Positions 1 through 8,501 of a stretch of 64,000 bases of DNA are shown here, in pieces (within the stretch, counting starts at the first letter, position 1; each line of letters begins with the position of its first letter). A program made the position numbers and the translations under genes. This DNA is from Kribbella jiaozuonensis (lineage in GTDB: Bacteria; Actinomycetota; Actinomycetes; Propionibacteriales; Kribbellaceae). The stretch spans positions 310,001-374,000 of the forward strand of contig NZ_SZPZ01000004.1 in NCBI RefSeq assembly GCF_005233875.1. Reading direction: 5' to 3'. Under the pieces are notes generated by a model. It did not search any database and was not told where the DNA came from. It saw nothing but the letters and a program-made list of their open reading frames with translations.

Positions 1-28
1 CATCGGCGGATTCAGGGCTCACTGTCAT
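1..28 (-). CDS. 5' end of the next operon gene (partial)
   Basis: An ATG at 28-26 overlaps the TGA of the amidohydrolase gene (27-25) in the ATGA arrangement used throughout this operon. The frame stays open for nine codons (MTVSPESAD) to the window edge. The call rests only on this coupling and the open frame, and the product cannot be told. It would be the last visible gene of the catabolic operon that begins at 6758. Confidence 0.45.
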
Positions 29-870
29 GATCGACCTTTCGTTCGGTAGTAGCGAGCGGCTGTGCCTCCGAGCACGGCCGCGAGTTCATCCGGGGACGGC
101 AGCAGGTGTTCTACTGCCGAGCGCAGCGCCGACCAGGCGTCCTGGTACGACGCCCGCAGCAAGACCACGGGCCAGTTGCTCGCGAGCATCAGGCGATCCG
201 GGCCGAAGCACTCGACCGCCCACGTCAGATAGCGATCCAGCTCGTCCGGCCATCCGGGCAGGGCAGTGAGCAGATCGATCCCGAGCGACACTTTGAGACC
301 GATCTGCGGGCAGGCGGCGAGCCGACCGAGCTGCGTTGCCCACGGCTCCCATCCATCGGAGTCGATCGGCGGCCGGCCCAGGTGATCGACGACGATCCGC
401 AACTCCGGCACAGCCTGCGCCAACGCCACGACGGCGTCCGTCTGCTGAGCAGTCACCGGTACGACGTCCCAGCTCAGCCCGGCCTCGGCGAGCTCGGTGA
501 ACAACGCCACCGAGTCTGGCTTGTTCAGCCAATCGAGTGGCTCCCGCCCGACCAGGCATCGCACACCGTGGACGCCGCTTCCGCTGCGCTCCAACTCGGC
601 TCGAGCCGCGGCAGGGTCAGCCAATGGCAACCATCCGACCACGGCTCCCACGTACGACGCCTCAGCCGCGTACCGCATCAACCGGTCGTTCTCCGCCGGC
701 TCGTCCACCGACTGGATCAGGACCGTCTGCTCCACCCCGGCCTCGGCGAGCTCTGCAGCAAGATCGTCCGGGGTGTAATCGCGCGCGATAGCCCCATGCC
801 GATCGTCACGCCACGGTTGGTCCTGCGCATCCACCCGCCAGAAGTGGTGGTGCGCGTCCATCACCGTCAT
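25..870 (-). CDS. Amidohydrolase family (lactonase-type) protein
   Basis: This 281-residue protein is a TIM-barrel amidohydrolase of the Amidohydro_2 type, which includes L-rhamnono-lactonase and 2-pyrone-4,6-dicarboxylate hydrolase. The metal-binding HxH lies at residues 7-9 in DAHHHFW, VVDHLGRPP gives a further His in mid-protein, and ASNWP near the C-terminus matches the SDWP/SNWP strand of the family. I chose ATG 870 because a GGGAGGG ribosome site lies just upstream and the ATG overlaps the enoyl-CoA hydratase stop (ATGA). A start at 882 would place the ribosome site inside the gene. It probably opens a lactone or ring product made by the preceding enzymes; the substrate is unknown. Confidence 0.85.
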   Translation of the reverse strand: MTVMDAHHHFWRVDAQDQPWRDDRHGAIARDYTPDDLAAELAEAGVEQTVLIQSVDEPAENDRLMRYAAEASYVGAVVGWLPLADPAAARAELERSGSGVHGVRCLVGREPLDWLNKPDSVALFTELAEAGLSWDVVPVTAQQTDAVVALAQAVPELRIVVDHLGRPPIDSDGWEPWATQLGRLAACPQIGLKVSLGIDLLTALPGWPDELDRYLTWAVECFGPDRLMLASNWPVVLLRASYQDAWSALRSAVEHLLPSPDELAAVLGGTAARYYRTKGRS

Positions 871-1640
871 CGACCCTCCCATTCGATTCGTTCATGTCTG
901 AGGAACGCCGCGACACCAGCCCGGAAGTCGTGACTGCCATACACCGCCGCCAGTACGTCGTCCGCCGCAGCGTCAGCACCGTCCCGCAGCACGCGCCGCT
1001 CGATCTCCTTCAACGACTCCAACGTGAGCGGCGCATTGGCGCAAATCCTCGCGAGTAACTCATCGACGTGCTCGTCCAGCGGTGCCCGTTCGACGACGTC
1101 ACTGACCAGACCGGCCGCCGCCGCCTCTGTTGCCGAGAGCAACCGTGCGGAGAGCACCATCGCCATCGTCCGCCCGGCCCCGAGCCGCTGGAACAGTCGC
1201 GCCAGTACGACCGGCGGCAGCGTGTTTCCCAGCGTCCGTGCCACGGGCGCGCCGAAGACCGCATCCGGAGTTGCGACGACGAGGTCACTGCACGCGGCCA
1301 GCGCCAAGCCGGCCCCGACCGCAGGTCCTTCAACGACAGCGACGACCGGCACCCGGATCCGCAGCAACGACGCCAGCACGCGACCGACCCGGTGCTCGTA
1401 GTCGACACCTTGCGCGCCGATGGTGAACTCCGTGAACTGACGGATGTCGGTGCCGGCCGCGAACGCCTCGCCACCGGCGCCCCGCAGTACGACGACGCGG
1501 ATGCCGCGATCCCCCGCGACGGTCGGCTCAAGCTGTTCCAGGGCGTCGTACATCGGCCAGGTGATCGCGTTCCGCCGGCCCGGGTTGGACAGTGTCGCTC
1601 GCAGGATCGGCCCGTCGCGTTCGAGCTCCACAGAACTCAT
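867..1640 (-). CDS. Enoyl-CoA hydratase/isomerase (crotonase) family
   Basis: This 257-residue crotonase is of normal family length. Oxyanion-hole segments are visible as GEAFAAGTDIRQF near residue 60 and EGPAVGAGLALAACSDL near residue 105, and LSATEAAAAGLV carries the Glu that usually acts on the substrate. The other catalytic Glu of classical hydratases is not obvious, since the helix reads LGNTLPPVVLARL, so isomerase, hydrolase or lyase chemistry is possible. It is coupled by ATGA overlaps to the CoA-transferase upstream and the amidohydrolase downstream, which suggests it acts on the CoA thioester made by that transferase. Confidence 0.88.
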   Translation of the reverse strand: MSSVELERDGPILRATLSNPGRRNAITWPMYDALEQLEPTVAGDRGIRVVVLRGAGGEAFAAGTDIRQFTEFTIGAQGVDYEHRVGRVLASLLRIRVPVVAVVEGPAVGAGLALAACSDLVVATPDAVFGAPVARTLGNTLPPVVLARLFQRLGAGRTMAMVLSARLLSATEAAAAGLVSDVVERAPLDEHVDELLARICANAPLTLESLKEIERRVLRDGADAAADDVLAAVYGSHDFRAGVAAFLRHERIEWEGR

Positions 1641-2788
1641 TCGCCGAGGACCTCCTCGGTGTGCTCACCGAGCAGAGGTGGATGCCGCCGGATCCGCGCC
1701 GGCGTCCGGCTCAGCCGTACCGGCGACCCCAGGACCCGGACCCGTCCCTCGACCGGGTGATCGACCTCCTGGACCATGCCGCGAGCCTTGACATGCGGAT
1801 CCTCGTCCAGCACCTGCCGGTAGTCCTGGATCGGACCGGCCGGCACGCCGGCGTCCAGCAACAGAGCCACCCACTCATCGGTCGTCCCGGTCGCCAGCCT
1901 GGTCTCCAGTACGGCGGCCAACTCGTCACGGTTCGCCATCCGGTCGGGGTTCGTCACGAAGCGTGGATCCGTGAGCAACTCGGTGACCTCCAGGACCGCG
2001 CACAGTCGTTGCCACAGGCGCTCATTGTTCGCGCCCAGCGTCAGGTACCCGTCCTTGGTCCGGAGCGCCTGGTACGGCGCCGACATCCGATTGGCCGAGC
2101 CCAGCGCCTGCGGGACCTGGCCGGTCGCCCAGTACTCGGTGGACTCCCACACCGACATCGCCAGCGCCGCCTCGAACAACGACGTCTCGACGTACTGCCC
2201 CTCTCCGGTCCTCGTCCTGGCGTGGACAGCGGCGACGATGCCGAGAGCGCAGAACATGCCGGCACCGAGGTCGCCGACGGGCAGCCCGCTCTTCACGGGT
2301 GTGCCGCCCGGGGTGCCGGTAATGCTCATCACTCCGGACATCGCCTGCGCGATCAGGTCGTACCCCGGCCGATCGGCGTACGGGCCGGTCTGTCCGAACC
2401 CGGAGACGCTGGCGTAGATCAGCCCCGGGTTGCGGGCCGCGAGGGTGTCGTAGTCGACGCCGAGCCGCTTGGTCACGCCGGGGCGGAAGTTCTCCACCAC
2501 GATGTCGGCAGTCTCGGCCAGCCGGAGGAACGCGGCCAGGTCGTCGGGCTGTTTCAGGTCCAGGCAGACGCTGCGCTTGTTCCGGTTGAGGGCGAGGAAC
2601 GCGCGGCTGTCCTCGCCGTGAACGGCGTACCCCCAGGACCGTCGCGTCTGGTCACCTGCGCGCGGGTTCTCGATCTTGATCACGTCCGCGCCCAGGTCGG
2701 CCAGCAGCATGGTGCAGAACGGCCCCGCCATCACCTGGGTGAGGTCCAGCACCCGCAGCCCGTCCAGAGCCCCCGCCGGTTCCGTCAT
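1637..2788 (-). CDS. CaiB/BaiF family III CoA-transferase
   Basis: This 383-residue protein has the family III CoA-transferase pattern: LRVLDLTQVMAGPFCTM at the N-terminus, ADVIKIENPRAGD, RNKRSVCLDLK, and SVSGFGQTGPYADRPGYD, whose final Asp is the expected covalent nucleophile. Start ATG 2788 overlaps the stop of the binding-protein gene (TGATG). The same frame stays open further upstream, but that stretch is antisense-like filler inside the binding-protein gene. It should move CoA from a donor such as a short acyl-CoA to an organic acid, priming it for the crotonase. A CoA-transferase embedded in a sugar-type ABC operon is unusual. Confidence 0.9.
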   Translation of the reverse strand: MTEPAGALDGLRVLDLTQVMAGPFCTMLLADLGADVIKIENPRAGDQTRRSWGYAVHGEDSRAFLALNRNKRSVCLDLKQPDDLAAFLRLAETADIVVENFRPGVTKRLGVDYDTLAARNPGLIYASVSGFGQTGPYADRPGYDLIAQAMSGVMSITGTPGGTPVKSGLPVGDLGAGMFCALGIVAAVHARTRTGEGQYVETSLFEAALAMSVWESTEYWATGQVPQALGSANRMSAPYQALRTKDGYLTLGANNERLWQRLCAVLEVTELLTDPRFVTNPDRMANRDELAAVLETRLATGTTDEWVALLLDAGVPAGPIQDYRQVLDEDPHVKARGMVQEVDHPVEGRVRVLGSPVRLSRTPARIRRHPPLLGEHTEEVLGE

Positions 2789-4125
2789 CAGCCGCCCAAC
2801 CCCGCGTTCGCCTCGGTGAAGAACGAGTCGGCCGCCTGCTCCACCGTCTTCTTCCCGAACGCGATCTCCTCGTACGAGCGGGTGAAGGTGGACTCGAAGG
2901 TCGCCTGGTAGCCGGGCGGGTACAGGATCGTCGGCGGCTTCTTCGCCACGATCTGCTGGTACAGCTCGAGTTCGTGCTTCTTCAGCGCCGGCAGCTGCGG
3001 ATCGTCGATCTGGGCCTGCAGCACCTTCTGGTTCGTGGCAGCGCCGTTGTCGGACTTGAACAGCTTGCCGGCCTCGAGATCGTTGGTGAAGAAGTCGATG
3101 AAGGCGGCCGCCGTCGGCACGTTGTCGCAGTTCGTCGGGATCGCGAAGCCCGAGGTGAACATCGCGTTGCCACCACCGGACGGACCGGACGGCATCGGCA
3201 GCGTGGTCAGCTTCTGGCCGCCCGGCTTGGTCGCCAGGGTCGCGGACGCGGGCGTCAGCGCGTTGCCGGGAATGCTGTCGGTCATCAGCTTGCCCTGAGC
3301 AATGAAGCCCTGCTCGGCGCCCTCCGGCTCGTCGGCCTGCGCGTCGGCGCTCATGGTGACGCCCGACTTGCGCAGCTTCTCCCACATCGTCCAGTACTCG
3401 ACCAGCGACTCCTTGGTGAAGTTGAGCTTGCCGTCGTCGGTGAACAACTGCTTGCCATTAGCAAGTTGATACGCGATGAAGTAATTCGGCAGCCCTCCGC
3501 GCGACCCGGCCGCGAAGGTCCCCTTCGGGAGCTTGGCAGACGCCCGCGTCATCCAGTCCGCGTACTGCGCCCACGTATAGCCGTCCGGCGGCAGGCCGAC
3601 CCCGGTCTGCTCCGCGAGCGTCTCGTTCACGCCGACCGCGTCGTACGCCGCGCCGTACGGGAGGAAGTAGAGCTTGCCGTCCGGGCCGCGGCCGGTGTCG
3701 ACGACCTCCTTCGGGATGTCGTCGACCTTGATCGCACCGGACGCGATCATCGGATCCAGCGGCAGCAGCACCTTGCGCTTGGTGTAGTCGTTGAGCTGGC
3801 GGCCCTGCAGTTGCATCACGCACGGCAGGGTGTGGCTCGACGCCTGGATGTTCAGCTTGTTGAAGTAGTTGCCGAAGTCCGCGTTCTGCCGGTCGATGGT
3901 GACGCCGGGGTGCGCCTTGACGAACAGGTCGGTGACCGCGTTCGTCTTCGCAGCCCGCGCCGCTCCACCCCAGAAGGTCAGCTGCAGTTTGCCGGTGACG
4001 TCGCCTTTGCCGTCCTGGCCGTCACCGCCGCCGGCACTGTCGTTGGTCACCGAGGTGCCGTTGCACCCGGCAACCACCAGCAGCGCGGCGCAGGCGAGTG
4101 CCGTCGTACCGAATCGCTTTCTCAT
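2788..4125 (-). CDS. ABC transporter substrate-binding lipoprotein (sugar type)
   Basis: This 445-residue extracellular solute-binding protein of family 1 (CUT1 type) begins with a lipoprotein signal ending in LLVVAGC, with the lipidated Cys at residue 21. A Gly/Ser/Asp-rich linker follows, then GKLQLTFWGG and the usual two-lobe domain. It is tethered outside the membrane and captures the substrate for the two permeases upstream. It sits 16 nt after the second permease and overlaps the CoA-transferase start. No ATPase gene lies in the operon, as is common for CUT1 systems that share an MsmK-type ATPase. Confidence 0.92.
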   Translation of the reverse strand: MRKRFGTTALACAALLVVAGCNGTSVTNDSAGGGDGQDGKGDVTGKLQLTFWGGAARAAKTNAVTDLFVKAHPGVTIDRQNADFGNYFNKLNIQASSHTLPCVMQLQGRQLNDYTKRKVLLPLDPMIASGAIKVDDIPKEVVDTGRGPDGKLYFLPYGAAYDAVGVNETLAEQTGVGLPPDGYTWAQYADWMTRASAKLPKGTFAAGSRGGLPNYFIAYQLANGKQLFTDDGKLNFTKESLVEYWTMWEKLRKSGVTMSADAQADEPEGAEQGFIAQGKLMTDSIPGNALTPASATLATKPGGQKLTTLPMPSGPSGGGNAMFTSGFAIPTNCDNVPTAAAFIDFFTNDLEAGKLFKSDNGAATNQKVLQAQIDDPQLPALKKHELELYQQIVAKKPPTILYPPGYQATFESTFTRSYEEIAFGKKTVEQAADSFFTEANAGLGG

Positions 4126-4141
4126 CAGGATCTCCAGGGGA

Positions 4142-5023
4142 TTATTTGAGGCCGGTGGTCGCGACGCCTTCGATCAGCAGCTTCTGGGCGCCCAGGAAGA
4201 AGCCGACGATCGGTGCCAGCGCGAGGGTGGACATGGCGAACAGTGAGCCGTACGCCGACTCTCCGGTCACGTCCAGGAAGGAGTTCAGACCGAGCGAAAC
4301 CGTCCACAGCTCGGGGCGGTTCAGGTACAGCAACGGACCGAGGAAGTCGTTCCAGGTGTTGATGAAGGTGAACAGCGCCGTGGTGCCCAGCGCCGGGAGG
4401 GCCAGCGGCATGATGATCCGCAGGAACGTGCGCCAGTGCCCGCACCCGTCGATCCGGGCGGCATCGTCGAGCTCCCGCGGCAGCGTGCGGATGAACTGGA
4501 CCATCAAGAAGATGAAGAACGCCTCGGTGCCGAGCCATTTCGGCACCACCAGCGGCAGGTAGGTGTTCATCCACGCCAACTGGTTGAACAAGATGTACTG
4601 CGGCACGAGCGTCACGTGGTACGGCAACAACATCGTGCCGAGCAGCAGCCCGAACAACATCCGCTTGAACGGAAACTCCAGCCGGGCGAACGCGTAGGCG
4701 GTCAACGAGCAGGAGAACAGATTCCCGGCGATCGACAGCGCGGTGATCGCGATCGAGTTCAGGAAGTACCGCGAGAAGTCGAGCTGCCCCGCGCTCCACC
4801 CGTGCCGGTAGTTGTCCAACGTGTAGTGGCGGCTCAGCAGACCGAGGCTGTTCATCACCTCGGCCGTCGGGCGGAACGACGCCGCGACCATCCACACCAC
4901 CGGATAAAGCATCACCACCAGTACGGCGATGAGCACCGCATGCCGGACGATCCCGATGACCAGCGGATTGCGGGTGCGGCGCCGGCCGAGCCACGGCCGC
5001 GCGGTGATCGACACGGTCGTCAT
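4142..5023 (-). CDS. ABC transporter permease, MalG type
   Basis: This 293-residue inner-membrane permease has six predicted membrane spans. The cytoplasmic EAA loop reads ELDDAARIDGCGHWRTF and is followed by the conserved IIMPL, which is where the ATPase docks. ATG 5023 overlaps the TGA of the MalF-type gene (ATGA). The protein ends in LIEGVATTGLK, typical of MalG-like CUT1 permeases. It pairs with the permease at 5020-5916. Confidence 0.93.
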   Translation of the reverse strand: MTTVSITARPWLGRRRTRNPLVIGIVRHAVLIAVLVVMLYPVVWMVAASFRPTAEVMNSLGLLSRHYTLDNYRHGWSAGQLDFSRYFLNSIAITALSIAGNLFSCSLTAYAFARLEFPFKRMLFGLLLGTMLLPYHVTLVPQYILFNQLAWMNTYLPLVVPKWLGTEAFFIFLMVQFIRTLPRELDDAARIDGCGHWRTFLRIIMPLALPALGTTALFTFINTWNDFLGPLLYLNRPELWTVSLGLNSFLDVTGESAYGSLFAMSTLALAPIVGFFLGAQKLLIEGVATTGLK

Positions 5024-5916
5024 CGTTCGTCTCCGTAGTAGACCCAGCGTTTGGCGGTCAGGAACAGGAAGCCGGTGAAGGCGGCCAGCACGATCACCAG
5101 GGCCCAGGCCATGGCGGAGGCGTAGCCCATCTTCAGCTCGGCGAATCCCTGCTGGTACAGGTACAGCGTGTAGAACAGCGTGGAGTCGGCCGGCCCACCC
5201 GATCCGCGACTCACCACGAACGCCCCGGTGAACGCCTGGAACGCGTGCACCGTGTCCAGCAGCAGGTTGAAGAAGATCAGCGGCGTCATCAACGGCAGCG
5301 TGACACTGAAGAACCGGCGGACCGGTCCGGCGCCGTCGACCGCCGCCGCCTCGTGCAGCTCGGCCGGCACCTGTCGCAGCCCGGCGAGGAAGATGATCAT
5401 CGTCGCGCCGAACGCCCACAGGTTGAGCGTCACGATCGTCCACAACGCCGTACCCGGGCTGCCGACCCAACTGCCGTGATTGATGCCGAACAGCGCGAGC
5501 ACCTGATTGACCAGTCCGGTGCCGCCGAAGATCTGCCGCCACAGAACCGCGATCGCGACACTCGCACCCATCAGCGACGGCAGATAGAACAGTGCGCGAT
5601 AGCCGGAGAGGAACCGGATCCCCTTGTTCAGCAGGAGGGCGAGCGCCATCGACACGATCAGCAGCAGCGGCACCGACACAACGACGTACACCAAGGTCAC
5701 GCGCACCGATGACAGGTAGCGCGGGTCGGCGGTGAACATGCGGTGGAAGTTGTCGAGGCCGATCCATCGCGGCGGGCTCAGCAGGTCATAGCTGGTGAAC
5801 GCGAGGTAGGCGGAGTACAGCATCGGGCCGAGCGTCAGCAGCAGGATCCCGATCAGCCAAGGGCTCAGGAACAGGTAGGCGGTCAGGCCTTCTCGGCCGG
5901 TGCGGGAGCTCTTCAC
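5020..5916 (-). CDS. ABC transporter permease, MalF type
   Basis: This 298-residue CUT1 permease has LFLSPWLIGILLLTLGPML as its first span and the EAA loop ELHEAAAVDGAGPVRRFF. The start is GTG 5916, which overlaps the TGA of the dehydrogenase gene (GTGA) and is preceded by GGAAGGGG. Upstream in-frame codons lie inside the dehydrogenase gene and give Arg-rich non-native sequence. It forms the translocation pore with the MalG-type partner. Confidence 0.92.
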   Translation of the reverse strand: MKSSRTGREGLTAYLFLSPWLIGILLLTLGPMLYSAYLAFTSYDLLSPPRWIGLDNFHRMFTADPRYLSSVRVTLVYVVVSVPLLLIVSMALALLLNKGIRFLSGYRALFYLPSLMGASVAIAVLWRQIFGGTGLVNQVLALFGINHGSWVGSPGTALWTIVTLNLWAFGATMIIFLAGLRQVPAELHEAAAVDGAGPVRRFFSVTLPLMTPLIFFNLLLDTVHAFQAFTGAFVVSRGSGGPADSTLFYTLYLYQQGFAELKMGYASAMAWALVIVLAAFTGFLFLTAKRWVYYGDER

Positions 5917-6758
5917 GAAGCAGTCCCCTTCCGGGCGTGTGCCTCGACCCGCTCGGCGAGCTGCTGGGCGAGCAGACCGGCGACCGGAACCCGTACGTCG
6001 CAGTCGCGCGCGGCGACGACGATGTCCCACAGGTCCTTGCTCCACGGGCGATCGCGGACCGGCGTACCGGCCTCGTCGTACGCCGCGGCGACCCGGTCGA
6101 AGAAGCCCCAGTTCCGGGTGATCCACGACTCGCCCGTGCTCGTCGACACCGCGTCCAGCACGGTCTGCTCGGGTACGTCGTACGCCGCGGCGAGCTCCAG
6201 CGCTTCCTGGACGCCGGCGAGTGCGGCGAACATCATCAACTGGTTGGCGAGCTTCACCACCGCACCCGCACCGGCCGGCCCCACATGCAGGACGGTCTCC
6301 GCGACCGAGTCGAGAACCGGCCGAACCCGCTCGATTACGTCGCTCCGCCCGCCGGCCATCACCGTCAGCGTCCCGGTCTGCGCTCGCTCCGCTCCCCCAC
6401 TTACAGGTACGTCGAGCAGCGCCAGTCCGGCCGATTCCGCCTTGTGGGCCAGGCGTTTCGCCGTCGCCGGGAGGATCGTGCTGTGGACCAGAAAGACCGA
6501 GCCCGGCGCCAGGAGCGGGGTCAGCTCACTCACCAACCCGTCCACCGCGTCGTCATCCGGCACCGCCAGCGCGATCACCCCGCACTCCGCCAGCTCCGCC
6601 GGCGCGGCCACGACGTCAAGCCCTTCGGCCCGGGCAGGATCCCGGTCGTGGGCCTTCACCCGCCAGCCGTCGCGGACCAGGGTCTGGGCCATCGGACGCC
6701 CCAGGTTGCCGAGGCCGACGAAGGCCACCGGCAGCGAACGATCGATCTCATCGGCCAC
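5913..6758 (-). CDS. 3-hydroxyisobutyrate dehydrogenase-like oxidoreductase
   Basis: This 281-residue NAD(P)-dependent beta-hydroxyacid dehydrogenase has the Rossmann motif GLGNLGRPM at residues 15-23, the substrate motif LLDVPVSGG, and GPAGAGAVVKLANQ carrying the catalytic Lys. GTG 6758 is preferred to the in-frame GTG 6776 because GGAGG lies 6 nt before it. It is the first gene of the operon, about 47 nt from the palindromic operator at 6805-6824. Likely substrates are beta-hydroxy acids or tartronate-semialdehyde-like compounds; the exact one cannot be read from sequence. Confidence 0.9.
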   Translation of the reverse strand: MADEIDRSLPVAFVGLGNLGRPMAQTLVRDGWRVKAHDRDPARAEGLDVVAAPAELAECGVIALAVPDDDAVDGLVSELTPLLAPGSVFLVHSTILPATAKRLAHKAESAGLALLDVPVSGGAERAQTGTLTVMAGGRSDVIERVRPVLDSVAETVLHVGPAGAGAVVKLANQLMMFAALAGVQEALELAAAYDVPEQTVLDAVSTSTGESWITRNWGFFDRVAAAYDEAGTPVRDRPWSKDLWDIVVAARDCDVRVPVAGLLAQQLAERVEAHARKGTAS

Positions 6759-6804
6759 GGAACGCCTCCAGTTCACCAGCCTGGTTACGAGGACTGCGTC
6801 TATG

Positions 6805-6824
6805 AACTATTGTCTACAATAGTT
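6805..6824. promoter_or_regulatory. Perfect palindromic operator between catabolic operon and GntR gene
   Basis: AACTATTGTCTACAATAGTT has 9-bp perfect arms around a 2-bp centre. Its core TTGTCTACAA fits the TNGTNNNACNA pattern known for FCD-type (FadR subfamily) GntR regulators. It lies in the only intergenic gap of the region, between the minus-strand operon and the plus-strand GntR gene, so the regulator probably represses both and is released by a pathway intermediate. Confidence 0.85.
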
Positions 6825-6860
6825 AGTCGACGCTGACAAGATCTAAGGTGAGAATGAGTT

Positions 6861-7535
6861 ATGACAGAGCAGCAGCTGCGGTCGCCGAGCTTGGTCCAGC
6901 TCGCGGTCGACGCCATCCGCCGGATGATCCTGGCCGGTGAACTGGCCGAGGGCGAGCGACTGATCGAGGACCGGCTGACCGAGCAACTGGGCATCAGCCG
7001 CCCTCCCCTGCGAGAGGCCTTGCGCGTCCTCGAGCAGGAAGGTCTCATCGTCACCCGGCCGCGTCGTGGCTCGGCGGTGGCGACGCTGACCGACCAGGAC
7101 GTGTTCGAGATCCTCACCCTCCGCACCGCTCTCGAGCGGCTCGCGATGGAGCTCGGCGTACCTGTCCGCTACCCCGACCGGCTCGCGCACGCCCGGGACG
7201 CGCTGGCGGAGATGGAGCAATGCGCAGCCGCCGAAGACCGCGGCAGTCTGGTCCAGGCCGGCTACCGCTTCCACGCGGCGCTCGTCGCACTGGCCGGCCA
7301 TCGCCGGCTGGAAGACGCCTACGCGTCGGTCCAGCAACAGCTCCTGCTCTGCATGGCCCGCAACCTCTACACCCGCGAGCACTACTACGAAGACCTCAAC
7401 GAACACGTCGCCCGCCACCGCACCCTGCTCGACCTCGTCGAGCAAGGCGATCCGGCAGCCGTCCTCGCCGAACTGGCCGTCCACGGAGAACGCTCGTTCA
7501 ACGAACGCAAGAACGACGCGCCGACTGGGTTCTAG
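6861..7535 (+). CDS. GntR family regulator, FCD (FadR-type) domain
   Basis: This 224-residue regulator has an N-terminal winged helix (about residues 9-75, with EDRLTEQLGISRPPLREALRVLEQEGL) and an all-helical FCD ligand domain from about residue 85. The Arg/His residues in GYRFHAALVALAGHRRL and HVARHRTLL are the usual metal- and acid-binding positions. It is divergent from the catabolic operon across the operator at 6805-6824. Its stop overlaps the azlD stop on the opposite strand. Confidence 0.95.
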   Translation: MTEQQLRSPSLVQLAVDAIRRMILAGELAEGERLIEDRLTEQLGISRPPLREALRVLEQEGLIVTRPRRGSAVATLTDQDVFEILTLRTALERLAMELGVPVRYPDRLAHARDALAEMEQCAAAEDRGSLVQAGYRFHAALVALAGHRRLEDAYASVQQQLLLCMARNLYTREHYYEDLNEHVARHRTLLDLVEQGDPAAVLAELAVHGERSFNERKNDAPTGF

Positions 7536-7831
7536 GTCAGCGCGAGGCGGACGAGGGCTGTGGTGGCGACGCCTGCGGCGGCTGCGGGCAGCATTGGGAT
7601 GCGGGTGAGGTTGAGGGCGCCGGCGACGGCGACGCCGATCAGTTGGGTCCAGTCGAGGGTGCGGCCGCCGAGGTCGGTGACTATCAGGCCGGCGAGTAGC
7701 GCCGGTGCGGTCAGCTGGGTGACTCGGACCACGGTCGGCGGGAGGTCGCGCTTCCCGAGTACCAACGGACCTGCGGCCTTCATGAACCAGTTAGCGACGC
7801 TGACCATCAGTACGCACAGATACAGCTTCAT
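7532..7831 (-). CDS. azlD: AzlD family branched-chain amino acid transport protein
   Basis: This 99-residue protein has four hydrophobic segments and is the small partner of AzlC. The pair exports branched-chain amino acids or analogues. Its start overlaps the end of azlC by about 40 nt, so the two are translationally linked. Its stop overlaps the convergent GntR stop. Confidence 0.88.
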   Translation of the reverse strand: MKLYLCVLMVSVANWFMKAAGPLVLGKRDLPPTVVRVTQLTAPALLAGLIVTDLGGRTLDWTQLIGVAVAGALNLTRIPMLPAAAAGVATTALVRLALT

Positions 7832-8501
7832 GATGCTCCTTTCGTCGTAGTCCGATCAGAGTTGCCGCGGCTGCGCCGAGCAGCGCGTAGCTGGGACCGG
7901 TGACGAACAGCAGTCCGGCGGAGATCATCCCGCCGAGCAGACACGCGACGAGGGCGCGGCGGGATCGGCGTACCTCGTCGATCAGCAGGATGACGAAGAA
8001 CGCCGGGAACGCCACGTCGAGCCCGAGTTCGTGCATCAGATCCGCCGACGGAGCGGCCAGCGCACCGACCGCGGTCCCTGCGGTCCAGCAGATCCATTGC
8101 GGCACGCTGACCCCGATCATCCGCCAGACGTCGTACCGGCCGTCCTCCTCGTGCGCGGCCAGGAACGATGCGTCGACGATCGCTTGCGCCTGCAGCATCC
8201 GCGCCCATCGGCTTCCGCGCAGGCTCGGCGCGATCGCCACGCTCATCACCAGGTATCGCACGTTGATCACCATCGCCGCGACGACCGCCGCCAGCACCGT
8301 TGCCCCCGACAACGAACTGAGCAACGTGAACTGCGCCGAGCCGCTGAACGCGAACGCGGAGAACGCCACCGGTACGGCGGTCCCCCAGCCTCGCGCCCGC
8401 GCCTCCGCGCCGAAGTTCAGCGCCAGTACGGCGGTCGCGAGCCCCGGCCCGATGCCGAGGCGAAGCCCGCGCGTGAACGACTGCCGCGCAGGCGACCTCA
8501 T
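7791..8501 (-). CDS. azlC: AzlC family ABC-like permease (branched-chain amino acid export)
   Basis: This 236-residue membrane protein has the AzlC landmarks: SFTRGLRLGIGPGLATAVLALNFG, FAFSGSAQFTLLSSL, and INVRYLVMSVAIAP. ATG 8501 overlaps the TGA of the CGNR regulator gene (ATGA), placing regulator, azlC and azlD in one operon. The start is chosen on this overlap; sequence further upstream belongs to the CGNR gene in another frame. Confidence 0.9.
   Translation of the reverse strand: MRSPARQSFTRGLRLGIGPGLATAVLALNFGAEARARGWGTAVPVAFSAFAFSGSAQFTLLSSLSGATVLAAVVAAMVINVRYLVMSVAIAPSLRGSRWARMLQAQAIVDASFLAAHEEDGRYDVWRMIGVSVPQWICWTAGTAVGALAAPSADLMHELGLDVAFPAFFVILLIDEVRRSRRALVACLLGGMISAGLLFVTGPSYALLGAAAATLIGLRRKEHHEAVSVRTDGQRR

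Noticed and set aside
2789-3385. Long in-frame extension upstream of the CoA-transferase
   Set aside because: It lies fully inside the binding-protein gene, gives Arg/Gly-rich sequence without family similarity, and ATG 2788 fits the overlap with the binding-protein stop.
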